Of a stretch of DNA of 64,000 nt, positions 55,801 to 64,000 are shown piece after piece. The stretch lies in assembly GCA_004380135.1 (NCBI GenBank), contig QXCR01000046.1, positions 1 through 64,000 of the forward strand, in the 5' to 3' direction. Positions within the stretch are counted from its first letter, which is position 1. Each line of letters opens with the position of its first letter. Made by a program: the position numbers and the translations under genes. Origin of the DNA: Stemphylium vesicarium (taxonomy: Eukaryota > Ascomycota > Dothideomycetes > Pleosporales > Pleosporaceae). The notes beneath the pieces were generated by a model, which saw only the letters and a list, made by a program, of their open reading frames with translations, was not told the DNA's origin and searched no databases.

Positions 55801-57786
55801 TTAGTCCGCTTTGGGTTTCAAGATCCCGTCTTTGTTCTTCCCCAGCGAAGCTCTCACCGACTCCACTGCCTCTTTCATTTCGAATTCCGTCTCTTTTATT
55901 ACTGCGGGCCATGGTGCATGATGCGTAGTGTCATAGCCTTCTAGGTCGTGTAGCAATACGGCGAAAAATAGAGTTCTTGAACAGGTACGACAGCCGCCGA
56001 CTTCCCAGTGCTGTAAGTAGAAACAATAGCGTGGAACATACAAGGAGCGCTAGAGGATACGCGAGCCAGGCCCATTTCACGCTGACAAAGATCTCTGGGC
56101 CTATAGCCTTCCGCTCTGAGTGCCTGATCGTATCCGATTCCAACTGGATGGGGTCCGCCCTTAGTTGGTCTGAGAGGAAACTTCGACTGATTCGAAACTT
56201 GCCACACTGTTACGCGTAACAAGGCCGCGGTATCGCTTGGCGCAGTAACGCAACTGGCAATGTGACATTTGTCCTGTCAATACTCCGGGTTGACCATTTT
56301 TGTTAAGCTCGGTGATATTTGACGAAGACCGAAAGCAAGTAAAGGCGGAAACGGCTGGTATAGGCAGTTTGAAGGCTGATGAGGGTTGCTTTGATGAAGT
56401 GAAATTCCAGCCCTCAGCCCCCTCGAAGGTGACGATACAGGAAACAATTCGTGGCCAGTATCCTCCTTGAGATAGATGGGGACTATATATCTTAGACGAA
56501 TAGAGATGCTCGTAGGGAAAATTGGCGTCTTCATACCAGAGAGTTCCAATCACGTTTGGCCCAACTGTGTCAGTTCCATCACGCGTAGGTCCAACTCTGT
56601 AATAGGTCTCGTTGCCAGACATCCAAACTCTCATTTCTGGATATCCGGCCTTTGTTACAGGGCATATTCTTGTCCAAGAGTACGGCCGATTAGCTGCGAC
56701 GTACTCCGTCAAAGCCGTGTAGTTGGAACCGAATGTATGTTTTGCCGCGTCACTGAAAGGTGTTGCTGTATTGATACATTTCCGAGAATCGCCATTCATG
56801 TAGTCGGCATCGAATGTGACATTATCAGACTCACACGAATCGCAAAGGCCGATTGATGTCATCGTGTCCAGTCGACATTCGTTGGTTGGACAATACATGT
56901 TATTGATGATATCAGTGCCTTTTGAGGCGGCGAAGCTTTCTATGCCAACAAAAAGTGGGTGTTCTATGCCTAAGAAGACGTCAGCAAAATATTGTGTACA
57001 ATAGGAAGAGACACGCACTCGTGATATCGGAATTGGTGGCACCCCAAACATCTAAGAATGTAAGGCTGGAGCTGACTGTACCGGTTACGTTTGATAGCAC
57101 GGTAGGTTTCGAGTAGAAACTTAAGACCTGTTGGGTGAATGGCTCAAATCCAAGAGAAAGAATCGTTAGAGTGGCCCCAGGGACGCCAGTAGCGCGCATC
57201 TCTCCAGTCTCAACCGAAGCAGGAAAGTCAACGACCCCCATGGTCCGCGGCTCGCCCGGTCAAATTCATATAGCCGACCAAGTGGCTTCGACTGGGTCAC
57301 CTGGAAATAGACCCATTTTAGTTGACCAATGCATTCGGAAACTGGAACGAGGAAAGCGGATTTTGCGATTGTGGAAAAGATGGCCACCAGCGAGTTTGGT
57401 TGAATAGGGAGCTTCCAGTCTTTCAAGAGCTTTCCGTCCATGGCAAAGAGGATCGCGAGGATGAGTGTCATACGTGTAATGCTCGAAATCAAAGAAGCAA
57501 TTTCCCACCAACAGCCAATCGAATAGCAATGACGTTTTCCGGATGACTGTACTGGAGATTCCGTTGTACACGGGAATCTACAATCTGACTCGGATTTCAA
57601 AGGGGTGCTTATGGACGATGACATGATCGTTGACGAGGTAAAAAGATGGCTATCACCTGATGATGATGGGAGTTGCGATTGGATGGTAAGCTCAGGTAGG
57701 GTAAAGCTCTCGAAGGACAGATGGCCGGCCTCCCTAGAGGGATCAGATGCTAGAGAGGTTTGATCGTAAGACATCGCTGCCGACAT
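55801..57786 (-). pseudogene. DUF3176 membrane protein, apparently frameshifted
   Basis: The family signature is clear. A cytoplasmic Ser-rich N-terminus is followed by YSIGCWWEIASLISSITRMTL (cited as a motif) and DWKLPIQPNSLVAIFSTIAKSAFLVPVSECIGQLKW. Then come RASRGPWGSL and FEPFTQQVLSFYS, a Cys-containing extracellular domain, and a last membrane segment (WAWLAYPLALLVCSTLLFLL). One normal intron is at 56970-57018 and one possible 44-nt intron at 56170-56213. Two breaks are not explained by splicing. Near the C4 run at 57175-57178, the frame changes between LLASLG and ATLTILSLG with no room for an intron. Near the A5 run at 55964-55968, the frame changes between FKNSIF and AVLLHDLEGYD. Both lie in homopolymers, so sequencing error is possible. 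DUF3176 proteins are common and of unknown function in filamentous ascomycetes. Start ATG 57784-57786. Confidence 0.72.
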
Positions 57787-58458
57787 GATTCCGGATAAAC
57801 TGTTATGACATTCGTATAATAATGGTAGTGGTGCTTGAGGAATGTGAGCGCCCAGCGGCGAACCAGACGGCCTTTTCACAGATCAGTGGAACAAGATATG
57901 AAGACATCTATCGAATGTCGGCATTGTGGCGCTGCGATCTCTCTTTAGCCCCCAGTAACCGCGCCGCATGACAGCGTTTCTCTCTTAGATAAGTGTGCGG
58001 TTTGGGGCGGTGCGATCATGTTCGGGTAATATAGATAGAAATTGGAATCGATCATCCAGTCACCGTCTTTGCGAGTCGGTAGGCATAGATGGCATCGTCG
58101 CAGCCCGAGGAAGGCGCCCTGAAAAGCTCTGGCCACCCACCACCAGCACACAAATTGCCACCATGACTTTCTTCTTCAGTCTCGCAGCGGCCGGCTTATG
58201 TAAGTCGACGAAGACGGTTTCAAACGCTCCCGGCTAAGTCAGAAACCAGGCTGAAGCAGGTCAAAGCTGTAGTGGTCAACTGACAGGATTGCTACCTCGG
58301 TCGAATCTTCATTGGTAAGCAAAGTGGCCTTGCATTTGGAAGCCAGAGAAAGAAGGTATTTATCGGGACCCATGTTGTAGGCAGCAGGATATGACGAGAT
58401 GGAGGCGATGTTTGTACGAGGATACACAGTGGATGGAAGACCTTCCTAGTGAGGCTGA

Positions 58459-58476
58459 CACGTGCACGTGCACGTG
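58459..58476. promoter_or_regulatory. Three tandem CACGTG palindromes
   Basis: An exact (CACGTG)3 block of 18 bp. CACGTG is the E-box bound by bHLH factors such as Cbf1 or Pho4. It lies 675 bp upstream of the DUF3176 gene start and 1.7 kb upstream of the gene at 60215. Binding is inferred only. Confidence 0.5.
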
Positions 58477-58960
58477 ACTGACCGGAGCCTACGCGGACGA
58501 CCCAAGAATAAACCAGGGCGGAACGGCAGGGCCGATCCTCGGCAGCTTCATCTCGGGCACGCACCTCCGCCGCACTCGCATCCACGGTACACCCCTTCTC
58601 TCAGCACAAGCACCAGTCAACCACAAGTCTTGCGCGCCGTTTATACCCCTGCATGGCCCCCCAAGCAATTGCCATATGGTGGGCGTGTAAAATAAAATCG
58701 CCGGCAAAAGCGTCTACCACGGAAATGCTTGCAGTAGTCGGCTGGCACAGGCTTGGCGTGCATATCCATGGGCAGTTTGGAGTAACCCTGCAGGTCAGGA
58801 TGCAGTGGAACACGGAGCTGGACCAGTCGTTCCTCGTGCATGCTTCGTCCCGCGGCATCCATGTCTCGAGGACTGAGCGGGCCCGGATAATCGGCGGACC
58901 TATTGGTGTCTTTTCATGCGCTTCTGCGTTAACAACTCATCCGCCCTTCGAGATGGGTAC

Positions 58961-59003
58961 AGCAGTAGCAGCAGCAGCGGCAGCACCAGCAGCAGCACCA
59001 GCA
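58961..59003. repeat. CAG-type trinucleotide run, imperfect
   Basis: A run of CAG/AGC units interrupted by CGG and ACC triplets. It is non-coding as far as can be judged. Confidence 0.6.
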
Positions 59004-60214
59004 GGCTGCCCTCTTTGACAGCGAAGACGACGCTTCTTATCTGGCCTGGGAGAGCAAGGCGTGACAGGTTGGCCACGGTCCGATGGGAATTTAGTCTGCT
59101 GTGCTAGTTTGTCGGCGAGTTGATGGGTGGCCGAGGTCTGCTGAAAGAGCAAAAACTGGGGATCGTCGGTGTGTGAAGGCCTATTGCGCGCATGGCGCTT
59201 TCAGGGTCTGGTCCCTGTTGCTAAGATGTGTGGCATTCTGTTAGGATCCAGAATTAAATCGTGAGCCAAAGGTGCATGCGCTGGCGGTGAGAGGCCTGGG
59301 GTGTGTGAGCAACGTCGATGCAGGTTGCTTATATCCACCCAGATTCCCCTTTGATGATCCCGTCTTGCTCGTGCTCGTCTTCTGTTTTCTTACCCTCCTC
59401 CCGTACTCGCCTCTCTCCGCCTCAATTACCAATCGTGTGGTGGTTGTCTTGCGGCTAACTGCAGCAACTTGCCATCCTCGCCGTGCCGCATTTTCGTCAC
59501 AAACGCCGCCGTCCACCCTTAATTCGACCAAATTTCCCATCAAAAAGTCGGGGTCCTCCTCCCTTCTGGGCCCGCAAAGATCTGCATAATAGCGCGTGGA
59601 GCAACAATAAGATTCGGCTGCTTCTACCTTGTATTTGCAAGACACTTTCGGTCCATTAAACCCATCCATCCCACTCGTATTTTTCAAAGAGGCTGTCGGT
59701 CGAGAGTCACCTGGGCAGCTGTCAGGTACCCGGGACACCATTTCCAAGAGCGTCTGACACTAGTGGGAAAGCTAGACAGGCGCAGAAACGTGGGTAGAGA
59801 GGCAAAACAGCGGTCACGCCCGAGGTCAGCATACCCACCGAGCATCCTCACTCGCACCTGGGCACGCATCTCCTTGGTAAGGACTTGAGTTAGGGCAGCA
59901 AAGAAGGAGCGGGTGAACAGGTCACACTTCTGCGACGAACACACGGCACACCCACCGCCCACAGCCCACATTCGGCCATTCCCTTTCACACACCAGCGCC
60001 AGTTATACTTCAAACGCCGCGCAATCTGCGACCGCCCGCGACAACACATCCACACTTCTTCTCCCTTTGCCTCGCACACACACAGCGGGATACCCACCAA
60101 ACCGCATATCCGCATACAACCACGACAAAACTCTCTATAAAACACGCATAGCCGTCCAACAAAGAGCCAACGCTTTTACCTCCCTACACATACATCCACA
60201 CAATAGCCGCGACC

Positions 60215-61195
60215 ATGCATCGCAAAAACCCCATCAGCGTGCTCGTCTACAACACGCTCTTCCCCACACCCTCGCCCACGGACCCGCCTTCCTTCTCCGC
60301 GCATCTCTCCAAGAACCTCGTGGGCGAAGTCCGGATCGAAACGGCAAACTTCTACGGTTCGCTCGACACAATCGAAGCGCGGTACCCCGGGTTAAACTAC
60401 GCCTTTCAGCCGCACCGAAAACGGCTGGGACGATTCCCGCATCACAAGCGCCTCTTCGAAGCATTCGACAAGCTGGGCCTCACCGAAGCCGAGATCCAAG
60501 GGTTCTGCCGGTGGGAAGGCACACTGTGGGCGCGCGAGCGCTACGAGCGGGACGAAGGTGTGCGAGTCGTCGACACAACGGGAGTAGAAATCGGGGCATG
60601 GGTAGACACACGATGGCGGTATTCGCGCCACGCCGGCACAGGTGGCGCCGGAATCAACGTAAAAACAGACATTGAAGTGGAAATCGAACAACTGCAACAA
60701 CAGCGTCGCCGTAGCAGTCGCCGTCAGAGCCAGACGAACAACAGCGCGAGTTCTCGAGCACGCAACAACAATAACACTCAACAAGGCGACACCGAGATGC
60801 CCGACTCGTCCTCATCCGACAACAACAGCGGCAACAACTCTGAAACCTCCAACGAAGACGAAGACGACGAAGAAGAGTCCGACGACGACGAAGACACGCA
60901 ACTCAGCTCCTCGGTCGGCTTCTCCCTCAACGCCCGCCTACTGCACGCCGCCGCGCTTCGAGAATCCAGCGCCGCAAACGGCACCGCCGCCGTCGCCATG
61001 AACATCCCCATGGACCCGGAGTGGGAGCAGTATCTCAAGGAAGCGTCGGAGCGCGGCGAACTCAACATCGATGCTACGCGGGAGGCCCTGCGCTCAATGG
61101 CCGGCCAGATCGCGCAGCTGCATCAGAGTACCGTTGAGGCTGAGGGCAGCGAGGCCGTGCCACAGTCGTTTCAGCCGCCTGCTGCCCCGGCTTAG
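60215..61195 (+). CDS. Unrecognised acidic fungal protein
   Basis: A single exon of 326 residues. The first 150 residues look folded, with conserved-looking hydrophobic and aromatic stretches (ISVLVYNTLFPTP, EIQGFCRWEGTLWARERYE, GAWVDTRWRYSRHAG). Next comes a coiled Gln/Arg-rich helix (EVEIEQLQQQRRRSSRR). A Ser/Asn stretch and a Glu/Asp run (NEDEDDEEESDDDED) follow. The last 90 residues are helical (ARLLHAAALRE, PEWEQYLKEASERGELNID). There is no signal peptide or membrane segment. The ATG has a good context (CCGCGACCATGC). I do not recognise a named domain. The composition suggests a nuclear or cytosolic protein, and the long clean frame with ordered N-terminus supports a real gene. Confidence 0.8.
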   Translation: MHRKNPISVLVYNTLFPTPSPTDPPSFSAHLSKNLVGEVRIETANFYGSLDTIEARYPGLNYAFQPHRKRLGRFPHHKRLFEAFDKLGLTEAEIQGFCRWEGTLWARERYERDEGVRVVDTTGVEIGAWVDTRWRYSRHAGTGGAGINVKTDIEVEIEQLQQQRRRSSRRQSQTNNSASSRARNNNNTQQGDTEMPDSSSSDNNSGNNSETSNEDEDDEEESDDDEDTQLSSSVGFSLNARLLHAAALRESSAANGTAAVAMNIPMDPEWEQYLKEASERGELNIDATREALRSMAGQIAQLHQSTVEAEGSEAVPQSFQPPAAPA

Positions 61196-62037
61196 GAGGC
61201 CGCTGAGTGGCTTTTGGTGGCCGACGCAGGTGATGCGATGCTTTTTATGCTTTCATGATTAGGGTTTGAGGATGCGAGGTTCGATGCTTTGTTGTTGGTG
61301 GTGGTGATGATGGGGGTGTTGGAAATGGGATGGGATGGGTGAGCATGGTGCATGCTTATCACTATTCCTCTTTTCCCATGAGTTTCCCCCCTCCCCTTCA
61401 CGGGCGAGTCGACGCTTTTGGTTTTTCCTCTTCGTTTCGCTACATCTCTTTGTTGTTGTTGTTGTTTTTCTTCTTCTCATTGCACTGCATGGCGTTCGTT
61501 GTTTTGTTCTATGCAAGAATGGGGAGAGATGGCGTTTGGCAGGCATCATGGGCATTTCGCGAGATACCCCAGGTTTCTGCTGGGTTTTGTTGTGGGATAA
61601 TGATCGGTTTTCCTTGAGGTTTGGTTGCGCGTTTACATAGATTTGGCGGGACAACTTTGGATGCGCAATGAGAGGATGGGGGGAAAGTGGATTTGGCATG
61701 GACGTTGCACTCAGTCATAATCAATCCAGGATTCAATACTTCATAAGCAAGTCTCTTCATGGTATCGATGCTTTCATCGTTCTTCGCCAGGCTTCTCTAT
61801 TTAGGGAGAGCCATTTGACGCATGGATTGAGCTATAACTACGGCCGAGTCTTCAGAACTCTTGCCCTAGTAACCCAGATTCATGTTCGTTCGGACACTGT
61901 CCCGATGAGCATCTATCCACAGTTGCGGAGAGGGTGGGCTCAACGCTTCCAATCTGACGCCCCAGTGGCATGTGTTGATTCTGAATATAGCCACAGCACT
62001 TGTCGCGTAGGTGCTCGGTGCACCGTGCAGTACCACT
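61196..62037. other. Convergent intergenic region
   Basis: 842 bp between two 3' ends. T-rich and TTG-repeat sequence (around 61290 and 61450) without a gene. Confidence 0.5.
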
Positions 62038-62894
62038 TTATCGCCTTCCAATGTTGCCGAAGCCAAATCCTCCAGGCCCCCTCTTGCTACCCCTCGTGAC
62101 CCTGCTGCTTCCGCCCTCATCATCAATGTCCATGGCGTCGTCGCCCATCAGGTTCCGCTTGCCAGTATTCTTCTCGTCGCTGGCTTGTATAGCCGCCTCA
62201 AACGCCCGCTCCTTCTTCCGGCGCAGCTTCTCTCGGTCCAGCGCCTCCTTCTTGACCTTTGCAACTTGCGTCTCGAGATCTGCAAGTGCTGAGTCGCATC
62301 GTTGAGACCATGACTGGAGAGTGTTCTGGAGGGCGGGCAGGGAACCTGGCGAGAGGTCACGGAGCGGTGAGATGGATGTGACGGAGACGAGCGAATGTGC
62401 GGGATCGAGAGTTGCTGTGATCAAGCCGGAGTAGATTGCGGTTGTGATGAGCTCTTCTAGAGCGCGTGGCGTAGGCAGCTCGAGCGCTGTCATGAGATGT
62501 TTGTATGTGAGGGTTTCGTGCGAGTGTGAGAGCGGTAGTAGCGATAGAAGTAAAAGCTTCTGATGCTGCTGTGCCGAAAGTTTGGGAAGATTTGATTGTA
62601 CTGAAGACTCTTAGTAGGATAGCTTCATGTGTGTAGCAACTGAACTGTTCGCCCACCCTTGTAATCAGCCCAAGTTCCCCAGGCAAAGATCTCGAGCAGT
62701 GTAAGATATGGGCTGTGCTCTTCCGAACTCCGCAGGTTTTGGATGTTCGGAGTTTGCAGTAGTTCGGCGAATACATATGTGTTTGGCGCACTGGTGGCTT
62801 GGACGATCAAGTCCGATGCTGCTCGTGGGGAAGTTGCCGACTTGCTGAGAGCTAGGAATGGCTCGAGAGCGTTGAGAGCCTTGGTCTGCTCCAT
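62038..62894 (-). CDS. csn7: COP9 signalosome subunit 7 (PCI domain)
   Basis: Two exons (62894-62657 and 62600-62038; intron 56 nt) give 266 residues. The start has LEPFLALSKSATSPRAASDLI, then YVFAELLQTPNIQNL and YLTLLEIFAWGTWADYKVQSNLPKLSAQQHQKLLLLSLL, a typical CSN7 PCI beginning. The winged-helix half follows (LELPTPRALEELITTAIYSGLI). A coiled coil (LADLETQVAKVKKEALDREKL) and a Gly/Arg-rich tail end the protein. CSN7 helps assemble the signalosome, which removes Nedd8 from cullin ubiquitin ligases; in Aspergillus it affects development and light response. The last 40 residues (DDAMDIDDEGG, then GGFGFGNIGRR) are low-complexity. The start ATG follows a short leader. The intron donor is GTGGGC. 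Confidence 0.87.
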
Positions 62895-63780
62895 GGCGAG
62901 GTTTGGTATACGTGTTTCTTTATTAATTGGTGCTCTGAAAGCAGAGTTGGTGTTTTGGGTATTTGTGGTGGAAGGCAAGCAGGCAGCTACGTAGTGAGGT
63001 ACAGCCTGGGCAGTCGCGGTCGCGATTGCCCCGCCAAACGGCCACCGCCCCACTCCCGTCTCTTAGCACGATACATAACGTGCCGACTTGGATTCACGGT
63101 CGCATCCTTGGTCGCGACCGTCGACTGACCGCGACCGTCGACTGACCGCGAGCCCGAACAGGTTACATGACGTTCCTTTTGCTCGGGATATGTTCCTGAA
63201 AGTGGTGGTATTAGACGTTACCCTTTTCAGTCAACAGAACGCGCATTCGGCATGCGCATTGTTCTTTTTGTCGTAAGTGTATCCACCACCTGATCCGCGA
63301 CACGATAATCCAATTTCACCTACCAATCGTACTAACAGTAAACTGGCCGTAAGCCGGAGTTCAGTCCACGGGAACTTCTTGGCTTACTTCGTGTCGTGGC
63401 ACAGAGTAATGCGCCCATCACTCTTTGTTCGCAGAAGAAACACGTCGGAATAGTGGCTGCATCGTTTCGACTGGCTCAGATTATAGCAGGACCTGAGGCT
63501 CCACTCGTCGCACCTGAGCATCATGCATGTGTTTTAAAGGCCTTCCTGTTTCAGATGCCAAGTAGAAACACGGCCGCCCGTGAAGCGCAGTTCATGGAAG
63601 CTGACCCGAACTCTACATATCATATCCCCTACTATCTGGTATTTCAACTCACCAACACGCACCAGCCCTACCCTGCTTTCTTTTTTTTTTGGTCCCGTAT
63701 TCCTCTGACACTTTGACGTTCAGCTCATCGCTGGGCTGCGGCAATAGCAGCCTATCAGCCGCTTACCGACCGACTCTAGC
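62895..63780. promoter_or_regulatory. Intergenic region upstream of CSN7
   Basis: 886 bp. It contains a 17-bp direct repeat and GC-rich TCGCGA blocks in the 260 bp next to CSN7. The right part, up to 63780, has no supported gene. Confidence 0.45.
63113..63151. repeat. 17-bp direct repeat in CSN7 promoter region
   Basis: Two perfect units of CGCGACCGTCGACTGAC (63113-63129 and 63130-63146) plus the first five bases of a third. Each contains a GTCGAC palindrome. It lies about 220 bp upstream of the CSN7 start. Confidence 0.8.
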
Positions 63781-63975
63781 CTACTTCTGATGACCCGCCG
63801 TGCCGGCTTTAATCAGCACCGGCAAGATTGTGGCTGTCTCAGTCCGTCCTAAATCAATCGCCATATTAATAACTTCGCCATCTGGCACTACCGGAAGCTG
63901 GCCTTCCTTTTGTTCTTGAACTTCATCTTCGTCTTTTTGCGAGCGTTCTCCGCTTTCTAACCTGTCGCGATATTG
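63781..63975 (-). CDS. Possible 3' end of a gene at the right edge
   Basis: A 64-codon stop-to-stop frame on the minus strand ends at the TAG at 63781-63783. Its composition (acidic SGERSQKDEDEVQEQKEG, then PVVPDGEVINMAIDLGR and TATILPVLIKAG) looks coding. It has no ATG of its own at the proper place, so it would be a last exon joined to sequence beyond or across an intron (a GTTAGA-type donor-like and CAG site lie near 63958-63965). The family is not recognised. It could also be a remnant of a transposon or ankyrin-type gene. Confidence 0.25.
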   Translation of the reverse strand, partial: QYRDRLESGERSQKDEDEVQEQKEGQLPVVPDGEVINMAIDLGRTETATILPVLIKAGTAGHQK

Positions 63976-64000
63976 TCGCAGTCAACCCTTGCTTAAGCCC

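Larger units (their letters stand above)
57787..60214. other. Long intergenic region with simple repeats
   Basis: 2.4 kb between two divergent genes. It contains three tandem CACGTG sites and a CAG-rich run, plus C/A-rich sequence near 59935-60190 that probably forms the leader of the gene at 60215. A 169-codon antisense frame at 59241-59747 has no recognisable motif and is not called. Confidence 0.45.

Noticed and set aside
59241..59747. 169-codon minus-strand frame
   Set aside because: No domain, unusual composition, and it overlaps a likely promoter or leader region of the gene at 60215.

Overview
The window is a piece of an ascomycete nuclear genome, most likely a plant-associated Dothideomycete of the Pleosporales type. 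This is an inference. It rests on GC near 50 %, introns of about 45-100 nt with GTANGT/YAG borders, and a gene set typical of that class: a HET-domain gene, a DUF3176 membrane protein, a secreted cutinase, a secreted M28 peptidase, a hybrid histidine kinase, a DUR3 urea transporter and a fungal-length TOA1. Genes lie on both strands, each with its own intergenic region. There is no operon, CRISPR array, rRNA or recognisable intact transposon. Exon borders were worked out by hand from splice sites and frame, and every intact gene model below sums to a whole number of codons.

Left part (1-10 kb): the 5' end of an unrecognised gene at the edge, a UBE2C-type ubiquitin-conjugating enzyme, a HET-domain gene broken by several lesions, and two membrane proteins on the minus strand (RMD8/DUF155 family and a RAX1-like RGS protein). 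Middle-left (10-26 kb): a 2OG-Fe(II) prolyl-hydroxylase-like protein, a CBM48/AMPK-beta-like protein with a Cys-rich tail, a TinC/ADIP-like coiled-coil protein, then three plus-strand genes (secreted FAD oxidase, proline iminopeptidase, GAF hybrid histidine kinase) followed at once by a (GAT)31 tract.

Middle (26-45 kb): urea transporter DUR3 and a concentrative nucleoside transporter on the same strand, a 2.75 kb gap, then housekeeping nuclear and ER genes: GCN5 divergent from OST5, RAD1, the TFIIA large subunit and a bZIP factor. Right part (46-64 kb): a PAF-acetylhydrolase-like enzyme, a secreted metallophosphatase, a cutinase, a secreted M28 aminopeptidase with a C-terminal fibronectin-like region, a frameshifted DUF3176 gene, an unrecognised acidic protein, COP9 signalosome subunit 7, and a possible gene end at the right edge.

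Functional themes are ubiquitin/cullin control (UBE2C, CSN7), chromatin and transcription (GCN5, TFIIA, bZIP), sensing (histidine kinase, RGS protein), nitrogen scavenging (DUR3, nucleoside transporter, peptidases) and secreted plant-contact enzymes (cutinase, M28, FAD oxidase). I found no convincing new multi-gene system. The most useful leads are the two decayed genes, the histidine-rich nucleoside transporter, the CBM48 protein with a Cys-rich tail, the GATA-site cluster upstream of DUR3 and two striking short repeats in promoter-like DNA.
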